A stretch of DNA of 64,000 nt. It comes from Astropecten irregularis (taxonomy: Eukaryota > Echinodermata > Asteroidea > Paxillosida > Astropectinidae). Every line of letters begins with the position of its first letter. Within the stretch, counting starts at the first letter, position 1. Both the position numbers and the translations under genes were made by a program. Of the stretch, positions 1-29,500 are shown piece by piece. Below the pieces are notes generated by a model. It saw only the letters and a program-made list of their open reading frames with translations, was not told where the DNA came from and ran no database searches. The stretch covers positions 27,620,047-27,684,046 of the forward strand of contig OZ020247.1 in assembly GCA_963971285.1 (NCBI GenBank). Direction: 5' to 3'.

Positions 1-17037
<17,037 letters not shown>

Positions 17038-17329
17038 GATGACTTTGGTACACTTGCTTCCGCATCCACCACGTACATCAAAGATTCACTATCTCTAGCA
17101 CACAAATAGCATGCCAAGTAAACGATTACCTAATTGGTCAATCGCAACAGCTGTACTATGATCCCTATTATATCATACAGCCAATCAAAGAGGTCCTTCT
17201 AGATAGAGTACGGTCTATCTCTGCCAAGTCTTCCTGTTCATCTGTGGCCGATTGAGGGCGTTTGTTGATAAACAAGCTCCAATGTAAACTTCGTCAGATG
17301 ACTGGAATTGAAAGGCAAAAGTAACAAGT
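17038..17329. promoter_or_regulatory. Bidirectional promoter region, CPD / CDIPT-like
   Basis: The start codons of CPD (minus) and the CDIPT-like gene (plus) lie 292 bp apart, so both 5' UTRs and core promoters must fit here unless there are unseen upstream exons. I see no convincing TATA box. A CCAATCA box lies near 17181. A shared promoter is inferred from geometry only. Confidence 0.5.
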
Positions 17330-20300
17330 ATGTCTTGCAAAAGTCAAACGAATATATACTTCTACGTGCCAAATATTATTGGTAAGTACATCGGATGAAG
17401 AGCTAATCTTACACAGGACATTTTAGCCATTAAAATTAGTACTGTTGAGTGTTTGAGAACAGGCCTGGGTACTGACTACTGCAAGTAGGACTATTGGGTA
17501 TTGCACACTGTCACTGTGTCACTTTATCTTTTTTAAGTAGGCCTAGGCCTAGTATAAAAACGCTCTATTACAATACTAATCTGTACAAGAACCACTAGTG
17601 CTTTCTCACAATAATGTAGTCTGTTCCGTGGACTAGAAATAAGTAGAATTTCCTTAATGGATACCAAATGCTATCTATTCTAGGTCTTTTGTGGATCGGT
17701 TAATTTCAACACGGTGCGCCCTATGCTGAAGGGAAAGGGAGCATCTGTTTACTCATTTCTCCATGATCCCTTTACCTTCCCATGATGCTTTGCACTGTTG
17801 TTGGATCGCGATCAGCAATAGACCTCATGGTGGCTGAACAATATGCTTACTAAACTAATGTTTCAAAGGTAAGCCATCCTTTGGATGAACTGACAGTAAT
17901 ACGTACTTCATTCGCCCACAGATTATGTGAGACTGCTGCTTCTGTTAGCATCATGGTTCTGTTTCAAGTATCCTGCTTGGTTCCTGGGACTCTACTTGAC
18001 ATCCTACATTCTGGATTGTAGGTATCTGAGTACAACTTGCCTGTACTACCCTGTCCTTGGTATAATAAACTGTTGTACTTGTAGATAGACCAGGGGCCGA
18101 TTTCACTAATGCTTTGCGATGATCGCTAACTTGCCCAAATCCATTGCTAAATGGAAAATTGCTACGCAAAGTAGCGATCAATTCTCCGATGGATTTGGGC
18201 TTAGCGATGATCGCAAAGCACTTCTAGTGAAATCGGCCCCGGACTTGGTTATGATCATTGTAACCCTTGGTCTGTCACGGCAACAGATCCATGTCATCAG
18301 GATAGACTACAAATTATGCACGTAAGGCCTGTTTCACTGTCAATCTTTGATTTCCTTGCAGTTTTCGACGGTTTCCTAGCCAGACGTCTTCATCAGACCT
18401 CAGCATTTGGAGCTTGGGTAAGATTCAGAGTCATATGTTGCTGGTAAAAGGACCTTTTTTTTTTGCCTTTGAGAATGATCCTACTAGGATCGAAACTCGT
18501 CAGGCCCTCCTAACTCCAAGCATTTGATATACACTGTATTTCCGGTCATTATTTTGGCCAATGAGCAGTTTGCAGAAGTTTATTACTTGTATTGGTAAAA
18601 GAAACTGTAAACAGTGAAATAAGTAATCAGACTAGATACAGATGGCCCTCCCAACAAGTAGACAATGATTGATACACACATGTACAATCATATTTAAGCA
18701 TTGTAGCTAGTATTACCAGTACATACCGAGTATTCATATGTGATTCTTCTCAGGGATATTTTTGTATTTTTGTGGTTTCTAGCTTGACGTGGCCATTGAT
18801 AATCTTGGACGTGGAATGCTTTGGTGCCAGTTATACAGGGTAAGAAATGCTGTCCACCTGCAAATTGTTATCTCATACAGTTGGTTGAACTTGAACTGTT
18901 TATTGAAGGATAGAGAATTCATTTTTTATTAAAATTACTGAAGAAATAGAGAGTTGCCTTTTGGATAAATAGGCTGGCTGATGACTCCAAGTTTCCACTC
19001 AGCTTATAGGGTTACATTTCTTTTAGGATTATAGTTATACAGAAAGATTTGGGCTGAGTAAAGTCAAGGCCCTTTTCCAAACCTTGCCTCCGGCTCCATT
19101 TTGTGAATTCTTTCTAAAATAACGAGTATCAAAATAGAGACTTTTGGCTACTGTTTGGAAGTAGATTCTCTATTATGAACAAGAAAACAGATTCAGCTTC
19201 TATGAAAAGCCACAACCTATATTTCCATCATATGGATGACAGCGCCGGAGCTGGAGCTGGAGCTGGAGCCAGAGCCAGAGCAGAGGTTTGGAAGGGGCCT
19301 AGGATTTCTGGCAGAGACCTCCAAACTATCATTGACCATTGTATATTATTGTCTACTTAATTATTTTGCAGTGGGGATACTTTGTGTCTGCCTTGGAGTG
19401 GTGTACATTTGTTTGTACACATACTGCTGGATCACAGTGGAAGTCCAATTATGGACAAGCACCATGGCTCATCAAGAATGTCATGGCCGACAGTAAGTCT
19501 CAGAATTATAGACTTATTTTTTCGCTTCAATTAACTTTCCAACAATCAGAAATTATGTCTGGCCATCCTAACACAAAGTCAAATGAAGTGATACAATCCT
19601 TAATATCTCTATAAAGTCAAGATCTGTGGATGGAAAACATGGTTGATTGTCTCCTTTTTTTTTATTTGCAGATTTCCGATCCCTGATTGGTTTGTACACC
19701 ATGATCAGTCTTGACCTATTGCCAGTCTGGTTCTACGTATGCAAGTTTGGATTCTATGGCTCAGGTATCTTCCTTCCAAGTATCGTCAAGTATGTTGGAA
19801 TTGGCATCCTTAGTGCAGGGAGGGCGGTTTGCTCTGTAGTAGAGGTAAGGAATGTGAAACCTGTTACACAGGTGATGCTTGATGTATTGAAGTTTAACTT
19901 CCTTATCCTTGAACTCCAAGGTTTAATACCACTTTGTGATTGCCCTATGGCATGTTCTTTAGTCATAGAACCTAGAAGTATTAGGCCACAAGATCTTAGC
20001 CATAGGGGTGTCTGGTTGTCTTGTGAAGACCCTGCTTCAATTGCTATTCACATTATGAGGATATTATGAATGAAACATTTGGACCCTGGTTTTCAGTGCA
20101 AGCTCTCTAAATCCTTCCTGAAACCTTGCAATTGCAGTAGGGCCAGCAGTCCATTTTAATAACTTGGACTATAAAGTCCTGAATCACCAAAATCCTATCA
20201 GTGTTGAAATTTAAGCACATGATGCAATAACCCAGCTTACCCGCATTCTGTGTATCATTCATGTTTTGTTTGACAGGTGTATTGTATCTGGGCTCACATT

Positions 20301-20369
20301 CAGCAGATGATCAGTAGTGATGTCAGTCAGAGGAGTAACAATCTTACACAGGTCAAACCTGAAAGCTGA
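17330..20369 (+). CDS. Divergent phosphatidylinositol synthase-like CDP-alcohol phosphatidyltransferase
   Basis: Exons 17330-17381, 17922-18017, 18362-18417, 18783-18839, 19372-19492, 19672-19844 and 20277-20369 join in phase to 215 aa; human CDIPT has 213. The N-terminus (NIYFYVPNII) parallels human CDIPT (NIFLFVPNLI). Exons 2-4 encode the complete CDP-alcohol phosphotransferase signature DxxDGxxAR(8)GxxxDxxxD, read here as DFFDGFLAR, then GAWLDVAID. Several hydrophobic segments follow, with a polar tail ending in KPES. Known family members join a CDP-linked lipid to an alcohol (inositol for CDIPT) in the ER membrane. All catalytic Asp residues are present, so an active enzyme is likely. Outside the motif it differs strongly from human CDIPT, which is highly conserved in most animals. 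It may therefore be a paralogue with another acceptor alcohol. Substrate is not deducible. Confidence 0.85.
18093..18240. mobile_element. Hairpin MITE with near-perfect arms, CDIPT-like intron 2
   Basis: GGGGCCGATTTCACTA at the left is mirrored at the right by TAGTGAAATCGGCCCC, with long matching arms (GCGATGATCGC). 148 bp. Confidence 0.85.
19068..19300. mobile_element. MITE, family GGGCTTTTCCAAA-CTCGGCTCCGG (copy 2)
   Basis: Same family as 11301-11529, opposite orientation, in an intron of the CDIPT-like gene. Confidence 0.82.
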
Positions 20370-21132
20370 CATCATCATCCTATGAACCCATCTCTTCCTG
20401 ACTCAGGTCATATCCAGGAATCACCGACTGTCTAGGTTGATGTCATGCTGATTCAAAGTCCTTGATACTTACCAGTCTTTACCATAGGGAGAGGGGGGGG
20501 GTTAATGATCAGTAAGTTGAACAGTCAGGACATATCCAGGAATCACTGACTGTCTAGGTTGGTGTCATGCTGATTCCAAGTCCAGGGGTCAATTTCACAA
20601 AGACCTACGGTCAATCGTAACTTGAGTTACGAAGGATAACCCATTGTATCCTACATAGGGCTGCAATGCAACATAAGTCCCATGATTGATAGTAAGTTAC
20701 GATGAGAATGGTGAAATCGACCCCTGGACACTTACCAAGGAGGAGGGGGAGGGAGTTAATGGTCAATAACTTGAACAGTCAGGTCATATCCATGAATATA
20801 ATGATGGGCTTTGCTAGTTGAGAGGGCAGGTGCTCTAGAGAGCGGCGAGCTCCACCCCTTCTTGATGAGCATGCATAAGTCTATGTTGGTGTCATGCTGA
20901 TTCCGATTCCTTGGCACTTACCATATGGGAAGATTATTCATTGCACAGTCATTATTGAATGGGTAAGCAGGCTGTGTAAAAGACGACTGCAGAATGAATC
21001 CATTATTTAGATGTTATCTTGGGGAATAATTAGCCATTCTCTCAAAAATGTATTTTGTACCAACTAAGAGTTCTTCCCTATTTTATTGTGTGGTTTCTTG
21101 TCGGTGAATCAGTACAATCTTCACTTACTGAG

Positions 21133-21480
21133 ATCCACAGTGAGACAGCTAATCATTCCAACTTATATTCCATCAATTTCATGGCCTTTAAAAGTCAGTT
21201 TGATATTGAACATTATTATCATCAGAACCAAATGAATTATAGAATCAATACAACAATCCACAGTGAGACAGCTAATCATTCCAACTTATATTCCATCAAT
21301 TTCACGGCCTTTAAAAGCCAGTTTGATATTGAACATTATTATCATCAGAACCAAAAGAATTATAGAATCAATACAACAATCCACAGTGAGACAGCTAATC
21401 ATTCCAACTTATATTCCATCGATTTCATGGCCTTTAAAAGTCATTTGTATCGTCAAAAGCAACCTAATTTCAGATGTTAC
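21133..21480 (+). repeat. 123-bp tandem repeat (2.8 copies) with open frame
   Basis: Copies start at 21133, 21256 and 21379. Since 123 is a multiple of three, one frame (21055-21486) stays open through all copies and encodes 41-residue repeats after a hydrophobic N-terminus that resembles a signal peptide. There are no introns or recognisable family, so I treat it as a repeat, with a small chance of a lineage-specific secreted peptide. Confidence 0.85.
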
Positions 21481-22210
21481 TTTTGAAGAATACAGATGGC
21501 AGAATAATGCTGCATTGTTGTGGTTTGGCCCGGGTGATCCCTTCAGAGGCTTCTATGGTTTCCCAATGGAAACCCTTAAAAATAGAACATGCATATTATA
21601 AAGTTCACATCTAGACACATTGTGACATTAATTTGATACAATAAAACTCTAGACTCACAGAATAGTCGCATTTTTATCATAATGTATGTAATCTTTCTCC
21701 ACACACAAGTAAACACAACTGCAAAATGCACAAGATGACAATTTATAAACCATTTACTTCTATGTGCTGGTGAACAACAGGGAATTGTTTTATTTCATTG
21801 TACAGTTTGTGCCTAATTATGAATGAAAAGGTTTTTATTGTAGTTCAGAATAAGAGAAATGATTAAATACTTCACTCTTGTATTGATTTGATTTTTAGTG
21901 TAAAAAAAAAAACTTCTACAATAAATGCAACACCAATTGCAATTATAATGTAATTTCTTGAAGTGTCATAGTATTATTTCCAACTAATATTGTCTTTTGA
22001 AAATGAAATCATGAATTATTCATGTAACAAATGAATAATTCATTTGCAATGAACAGCTCATGCAGTTATCATCTTGTAAAGTCGCACCGATATGGGAATC
22101 ACTAAAAAAGGAACTTACCGGTAACCAAAAAATTGAAAAAAAAATTCTGGCACAGCTTCAACTCAATCAAGAGAACCATGATACATATTAAATGCTAGGT
22201 CACCTGGCAA

Positions 22211-22442
22211 CAGAGGCCAATTTCATGGCCTTGCTTAGCACAAAAATTTGCTAAGCATGACATTTCTGTCTTGATAAAAACAGGGTTATAACAACCAAAT
22301 GTCCATGTTGCTCGTGATTGTTCTTTGGCTGTTGTTCGCTGATCATGACTATCAAATTTTTATTTATGGTTTCTTTTATTGGGCAAATCATTTTTTGTGC
22401 TATGCAAATTTTTGTGCTTAGCAGCTCCATGAAATTGGTCCC
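22211..22442. mobile_element. Hairpin MITE, family GGGGCCAATTTCAT (copy 4)
   Basis: Ends are more diverged (GAGGCCAATTTCAT / GAAATTGGTCCC); closest in its centre to copy 3. Intergenic. Confidence 0.78.
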
Positions 22443-23556
22443 AGTTTGGCATGACAGGTTCCTTTCATATAATCAACAACTTATACATATAATACTTGAA
22501 GCTATGCATGGTGGAAGTACTAAAAGGAAGGTAGGTTTGCGGTGACACCATGTTATCTCTTCTGTGAGAGTGTGTGGTTCTGAGAAGAACCAGTGGTATT
22601 ATCTCGGCTTTCCGAACAGTGTGCTCTGTTCATCCTCAGGAGAGTGATTTATACATAATTAAATTTTTATGAAAATTTGTCAAAATTAAGGCTGTGTATA
22701 GTTTCAACTATTATTAAAATGCGCATCAAAGACATCTTGATTACGTACAAGTTTTACACGTGTGTATGCTAGATTCAAGCCTTGTATATTTAAGTTGGAA
22801 AGATTCCAGGATGTTATTATAATGAAGATCACTCGTTGGTATTAAGTATTCACACGTCATTAATAAAAGCAACATAAATGGTTTAAACACATTAATCTCA
22901 GTATCAGAATTCAAGCACTACATTTCCTTCTTCCACTGCTTTAGTTGTGAAGGAACCAAATCTACATGTAGGATATTAAATATCAACAAAACATAATCTA
23001 CACATGCACAGAGTGATAATGAAATCCACTTTACATTTCACTGAAAAGAAAAGACGGCATCCCTTACATAGAAAATGATCGTAGCCTGACACCAGAGAAT
23101 AGGTGGAGCAACAAGCAAATCAAACATGGATGAATTTTTACTTCACTTCTAGTAAAGTTCTTTCACCTTTACTTCTACAATGCAAAACTGAGCTGGATAA
23201 GGGCTTCTCCAGATGTACAAAACTAGACTGCGGCACTCTTTTTCTTTGTTGAAACCTTATTCATGGCGCATCCATTTTGTCACCTTCCTTGTATACCCTT
23301 TGGAAAAGATAATACCAATTCTAAACAGACCAGACTATTTTGAATCCAAGCATCGGTTTGATTGCACTGCTTGGAATGCAGGATGGATGCACCATGAATA
23401 AGACCTATTCAGGAGATTTTGAGCAGATGAAATGTTGTCTCTGAATAAAAACTGGATAACCTCATGACATCTAGTGACTGTCATTTAGTTACATAGCAGG
23501 CCACATATTCCCTTATACAGATCACAATAGTTATGCTTTAGGTTTTATTTCTAGCA

Positions 23557-26500
23557 CTAACTTTTCTCAATTTGGGGCAAGATCTCCGTGATAATTCCTG
23601 TGCCCAGGGTGATGCGACCATCGCGAAGTGTGAATCGTTGACCCACTTCAAGAACCATTTGCTTCTGCAGGGCGAGAGTCAAGTTGACATCCTCCCCTAG
23701 TCAAAAGAACAAAAACGCGAGTCATTTTAAGCTTTTCAATCATGCAGAATGGGTTAATGTGCTACCAGAATTTGAGATCCTTATTGCCATAACCTTCCCC
23801 CATAACAAACCAGAGATGAAATCTGGAAAGCTGGAGAAATCCCACCGGCTGGAAAGAGTCTATCACTCGAGGAAAGCTTGTTAAATGATTGTACTCAATT
23901 TACTTGCAAGTTCCTTTCACCCCTTTTGGAGGGTTGATTTTGTTTCAGTGGATGGTTAATAATTAAAGTGAATATAAAATGCAATATGGACAATGAAATC
24001 AAAAGAATCAATATTTGATTTCAATCAATTTTTTCGCATTTTTTGTTCAGCTTTCTAATCCTCATCACGAATAAATTTTCATTCTAAATTAGGGAGATGT
24101 AGAGGAACTTACCTGGCATAACCATTTCCTTGTCTTCAGGCAGGGTAATTCTTGCTGAAATATCCCAGGTATAGGAGAACATAACTGGAGTGAAATTACT
24201 CACAAATGGCTTGTGCCTTCCTCCTTCCTCTTTGGTCAGAATGTACACCTAAATACAACACAAGAACAACTCAGCAATTAAACTGTTACTCAAGTTCATA
24301 AGGCCTAAAAAAAAAATTGTTGTGTTGCCCTCAGCGACCGACCGTAAAATGCCAAAACTTTGGGTCGGGATTTTTTTTTTCCCTCCGAGTCCTTAAGTAT
24401 AAAAACTCACCATTTTTGACAGAAAATGTAAGATTTAGCAGTAAAAAAAGCATGTCTCCTCAAAACGACCCAAGACCGTTGATTTATAAGCCCTGGTGAC
24501 CATACATCCTGTATTTATTCTTAAATGTTAAGTCGGCAAAAAAAAAAAAAATAATAATAATAAATCGACCGACCGACCCAAAATTTTTATTTTTCCAGTT
24601 GAGGGCAACACAACAATTTTTTTTTAGCCTAACTATGGGCTTTACGAAAACTCGGCTCCGACTCCGGCTTTATTTCTTACATCCATTTTTAAGTAACAGA
24701 TAGGGCCTATACAAATCAAGGTTTTGGGGTACGGCTTTGACGTAGATCTCTATTTCGAACAAGAAAATGGAACGTCAACCTCAGGGAAAATTCACAACCT
24801 GTATTTTCAACCTAAGGCCAAACAAAAAAAATTGTTGTATTGGAGTAACGGAGGTTTGGAAAATAGGGTAGGGCGGGCGGATTTTTTAATTTTTTTATTT
24901 AATTTTTCCTGTATTAGATGCTTTTTTTTCCTGTATATCACAGTATTTGACGAGTCAAATAAAGACAAGAAATTACATAACAACTTTAACCAGTCTGGTT
25001 TCCATCTTTTGCTCCTTTTAAGCTTTTAATCTGCATACAAATTTGCGATTTTTTTTTTAAATTATTTTTTCCCCCCGATTTTTATTTATAAATTTTTTTA
25101 TTAATTTTTTTTGGGTTTAAAATGTCTACGGTCGGGGCATATTTTTGGGTCGGGCGGGTTACGCCAATACAACAATTTTTTTTTTATGGCCTAAGCCCAA
25201 GCTTAATTCATCGTTTCGTAAAGGGCCCTATGATCTGGAAGAGAGCCATCAATGAAATGTGATAATACTATCTTCCTCTAACTGTGCAAACAATCAGAAG
25301 ACTTGGATAGGATACGTCTACAGATATCTGCCTTTGAAAATCTTGTCAAGCTAATGTGCATGGTGACTTTCCATTGATCCTGTGATGGCGGGTCATGTTT
25401 GATAAGGGTACCATACTAACCTGTGCCTTGATATGGTTGTGTGCTTGGTATGTGTTGGGTCTATGTATTGATAAGGGTACCATACTAACCTGTGCCTTGA
25501 TATTGTTGTGTGCTTGGTATGTGTTGGGTCTATGTATTGATAAGGGTACCATACTAACCTGTGCCTTGATATTGTTGTGTGCTTGGTATGTGTATTGATA
25601 AGGGTACCATACTAACCTGTGCCGTGATATTGTTGTGTGCTTGGTATGTGTTGGGTCTATGTATTGATAAGGGTACCATACTAACCTGTGCCTTGATATT
25701 GTTGTGTGCTTGGTATGTGTTGGGTCTATGTATTGATAAGGGTACCATACTAACCTGTGCCTTGATATTGGTGTGTGCTTGGTATGTGTTGGGTCTATGT
25801 ATTGATAAGGGTACCATACTAACCTGTGCCTTGATATGGTTGTGTGCTTGGTATGTGTTGGGTCTATGTATTGATAAGGGTACCATACTAACCTGTGCCT
25901 TGATATTGTTGTGTGCTTGGTATGTGTTGGGTCTGCATAACATCATCCCTCTCTTGATCTGATCTCTCTTGACGTTTCTTACGAGCGTTCCCATCTGATC
26001 TCCAGCCTCTCCCTTATCCAAGATCTTGTGGAACATCTCGATACCTTCACAGAGGAACGAGAAAGGATACACAGTAAGATTGGAGACCCTGGTCTACCTT
26101 CATAATAATAATTATCCTTACTGTTAGTCAGCTGGGTTGCTGAATTGCAAAGGATGCGGCAACAACGTGATCAAGTTGTCGGCGCGGCGACACCCTTGGC
26201 TGCCAGCACACTTCAACCCATTATGATCACGGAGCACAGCCTGAGATCGAAAGTGTTTGATTTTTGTAGAGGGAGGAAAACCGGACAACCCGGAGAAAAA
26301 CCTTGTAGTATAGGAGAGAACCAACGCACATCTCTACTCACATATGACCCAAGCCAGGATCGAACCAGGGCCACATTGGTGAGAGTCGAGTGCCTAACGC
26401 ACTTGCCACCCATGCCCCCAAAGTCTGCCTGGTAGAATATGTAGCCAATTACAGGAATGGTCAGCTTACCAGTGATAACAGACTTGATCTTGGTATCATG

Positions 26501-29500
26501 GCCGATGAATTCAATTTCTTCATTCTTGGTGATGAACCCTCTTTCAACTCGGCCAGATACAACTGTGCCTCTTCCTGGAAAAATCAAACAGAATCAATGA
26601 AATATTTTTGCTACATTTAATGGTTTAACACAAGAAGGGGTGAATGACAAAAGTTTGGACAGGAATGGCTTGAAGACTGAAGAGTGATCTTAAAGGGGAA
26701 ACTATACAATATATACTTGGGCCAACGACCAGTCGCACCAAGGCAATGACCAAGGGCAGGAAGGCAATGACCAGGGGCATCGAGTCGAAGACCAGGGCGT
26801 CAAGGCAATGACCAGGGGCATCAAGGCAATGACCAAGGCCACCAGGGAAATGACCAGTGGCATCAAGGCAATGAGCAGGGGCACCTAAGCAATGAGCAGG
26901 GACACCAAGGCAATGACCAGGGGTAACAAGGCAACAACCACGTGCAGTGTGGCATGCGCAATGACCAGCGTCTAGTCATTAACCTATACCTTCTATTGAG
27001 TAGACTTGCTCAACTGGCATGAGGAAAGGTTTCTCCATATCACGAGGTGGAAGTGGAATCCACTCATCAACAACCTGGAGGAGTTTCTTGACAGATTCAA
27101 CGCCAATCTCCGGACTCTTTCCCTGTTGGATGAGAAAAGAAATAACTGAAGGACTTGAAATGGAGAGACATCCCTCGACTTGAGCAGAAAAAGTTATCAA
27201 AGCCAAGACTAGAACATGTAACTAGTGGAAAAGTATACCAGTGGCCTAGGTGTTTCATACTAGTAAGCAATCTTTGCTTTCAATGCATTGCCGTTCAAAA
27301 GATTGGAACCATTTCCAGGGGTCGATTTCATGAAGCCCTACGATAGATCATAACTCAATTAACGATCGATGGGTTATCCTTTGTAAGAGGTTACAATCCT
27401 TCGTAACAAAGGATAACCCATCGTTTTCCAGATAGGGCTACAATGCATCATAAGTCCTACGATTGATAGTAAGTTACGATGAGTTTGGTGAAATCAACCC
27501 CAGTAGAGATCCTCTCTATGAAGACAAATCAAACCCTACCTCCAGAGCACACAATGCTGAGCCGATGACAATGGGTGTATTTTCCCCATCATAGCCATAC
27601 TCAGACAGGACATCTCTCATCTCAAGCTCAACAAGCTCCAACATTTCATTGTCTACTGCATCAGCCTTGTTGATATAAACAACGATGTGATCTACACCAA
27701 TCTACAAAGGAAAAAACAACAACAACAAATAAAGAAATCTTCTCAAAATCAAAAACACTGTGGGTCGTAGATTCTTTCATATTGTTACATGTAACAGATG
27801 ATTCTTGATTGATCATTACCTGCTTAGCAAGTAACAGGTGTTCCCTTGTCTGAGGCATCTGTCCATCCGTTGCAGCTACTACTAGGATCGCTCCCTCCAT
27901 CTGAGCTGCTCCTGTTATCATGTTCTGTCAGGTAACAAGATTCAGAGAGATTAGTCAAACCCAAGATTGTCAGACGTGATAGAGGGCGGCAAACAGACCT
28001 GCTCGGTATAGGAAGCAGGGAAGTGGAGAGGAAGGAATAATAACAATAATAATAATTTGGGAGGGTGATCATCCTTAATTGCAGCTGGGATGCTGAATTA
28101 TGAAGGATGGTGCTACACGTGACCGAGTTGCTGGCATTCATGGGCGCCCTTTGGCTACCAGCCACATCAACCCATGATCACGGAGCACAGCCTGAGATCA
28201 AAAGTGTTAATGATTTTTGTGGAGGGAGGAAAACTGGAGAACCTGGAGAAAAACCCTCGTAGCATAGGAAAGAACCAATGCACAACTCTACTCACATATG
28301 ACCTAAGCCGGGATTGAACCCGGGCCACATTAGTGAGAGGCAAGTGCCTAACGCACTTGCCACCTATGCCCCCCTATGTAACCTATGTTCCATTACCTTG
28401 ATGTAATCAGCATGACCTGGGCAGTCAGTATGAGCATAGTGTCTATTAACTGTCTCATATTCCACATGTGCAGCGTTGATGGTAATACCACGTTTCCTCT
28501 CCTCTGGAGCTTTGTCAATCTCATCATACTTGTGGTACTTAGCACTGCCCTCGTCAGCAAGAACTGAAAGATGATAAGGTTCAGAGCTTACAATCATTTT
28601 AAGAGGCATCTTGATTAGGAACATTCCTCCATCTGTCAAAATCAAACACTACAGTATCCTCAAGGTACAATGGGAGACTTTTGAGAACCGGTCTTCTAGT
28701 CAATAGCCCATGCGCATAACAACGCCTGCATGCTCACAATGAGAGACTTTGGAGAACGGGTCTTCAAGTCAACAGCGCACGCGCACGATATTGTGAGCAT
28801 GTGCGCGTTGTTTTGCGGGTGCGTGCGCGCTGTTTAGACTAGAAGACCAAGTCTCCCATTGCGTGCATGTGCTCTGTTGACTTGAAGACCCGTTCTCCAA
28901 AGTCTCCCCCATTATTTTGACTTAGTTTGGAAAGTAACCCCAAGTCTGGGCTCTACAGTACTTGGCAAGATTTCACCAAGCAGTAAGATTAATCTTAAGA
29001 TGAGCTGCCAGAATCACCACAGTGATTTGTATTGTGACATCAAACTTTGTAATTAGGATCGATCAAAATTTCAGATTAATCTTAGGCCTCTGGATCCTTC
29101 ATAATACCTCAAGTACATCCCTATGACACGTTATTTGGATTAAGACCAACACAGGTCTTTAACCCAAGAGTAAAGTCACAGTGACTGAGCTCTACAGTCC
29201 TGGATCCTTCAATACAGTGCAATATTACATACTCAGGTTAATCCTGTGTACAATTTACATCAGTAATGAGCAACCAGCGCATCATTCACAGCAGTGTACC
29301 TTTTGTTATGGCCGCAGTCAGTGATGTTTTGCCATGATCTACATGACCGATGGTTCCTATGTTGACGTGAGGCTTCCGACGCTCAAATTTAGCCTTAGTC
29401 TCCACAGCATACAGGGGTGCAGTCACCCTGGTAAAATGCCTGGACTGTAGCAGACATGGCTTGGTGTTCTATCAACAACCGAGAAAGGATTCAGAAAGTG

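Larger units (their letters stand above)
20370..23556. other. Convergent intergenic region with repeats only
   Basis: This separates the stop of the CDIPT-like gene from the stop of TUFM, which converge. It holds three diverged copies of a segment starting GGTCATATCCA(G/T)GAAT (near 20403, 20527 and 20783), a hairpin element (20585-20724), a 123-bp tandem repeat (21133-21480), another hairpin element (22211-22442), and a dispersed repeat (about 22500-22650) related to the one near 120-470. I see no credible conserved exon. Confidence 0.6.

Noticed and set aside
25395-25962. Plus-strand 127-aa hydrophobic repeat protein
   Set aside because: It is the antisense reading of the TUFM junction minisatellite; the periodicity fully explains the open frame.
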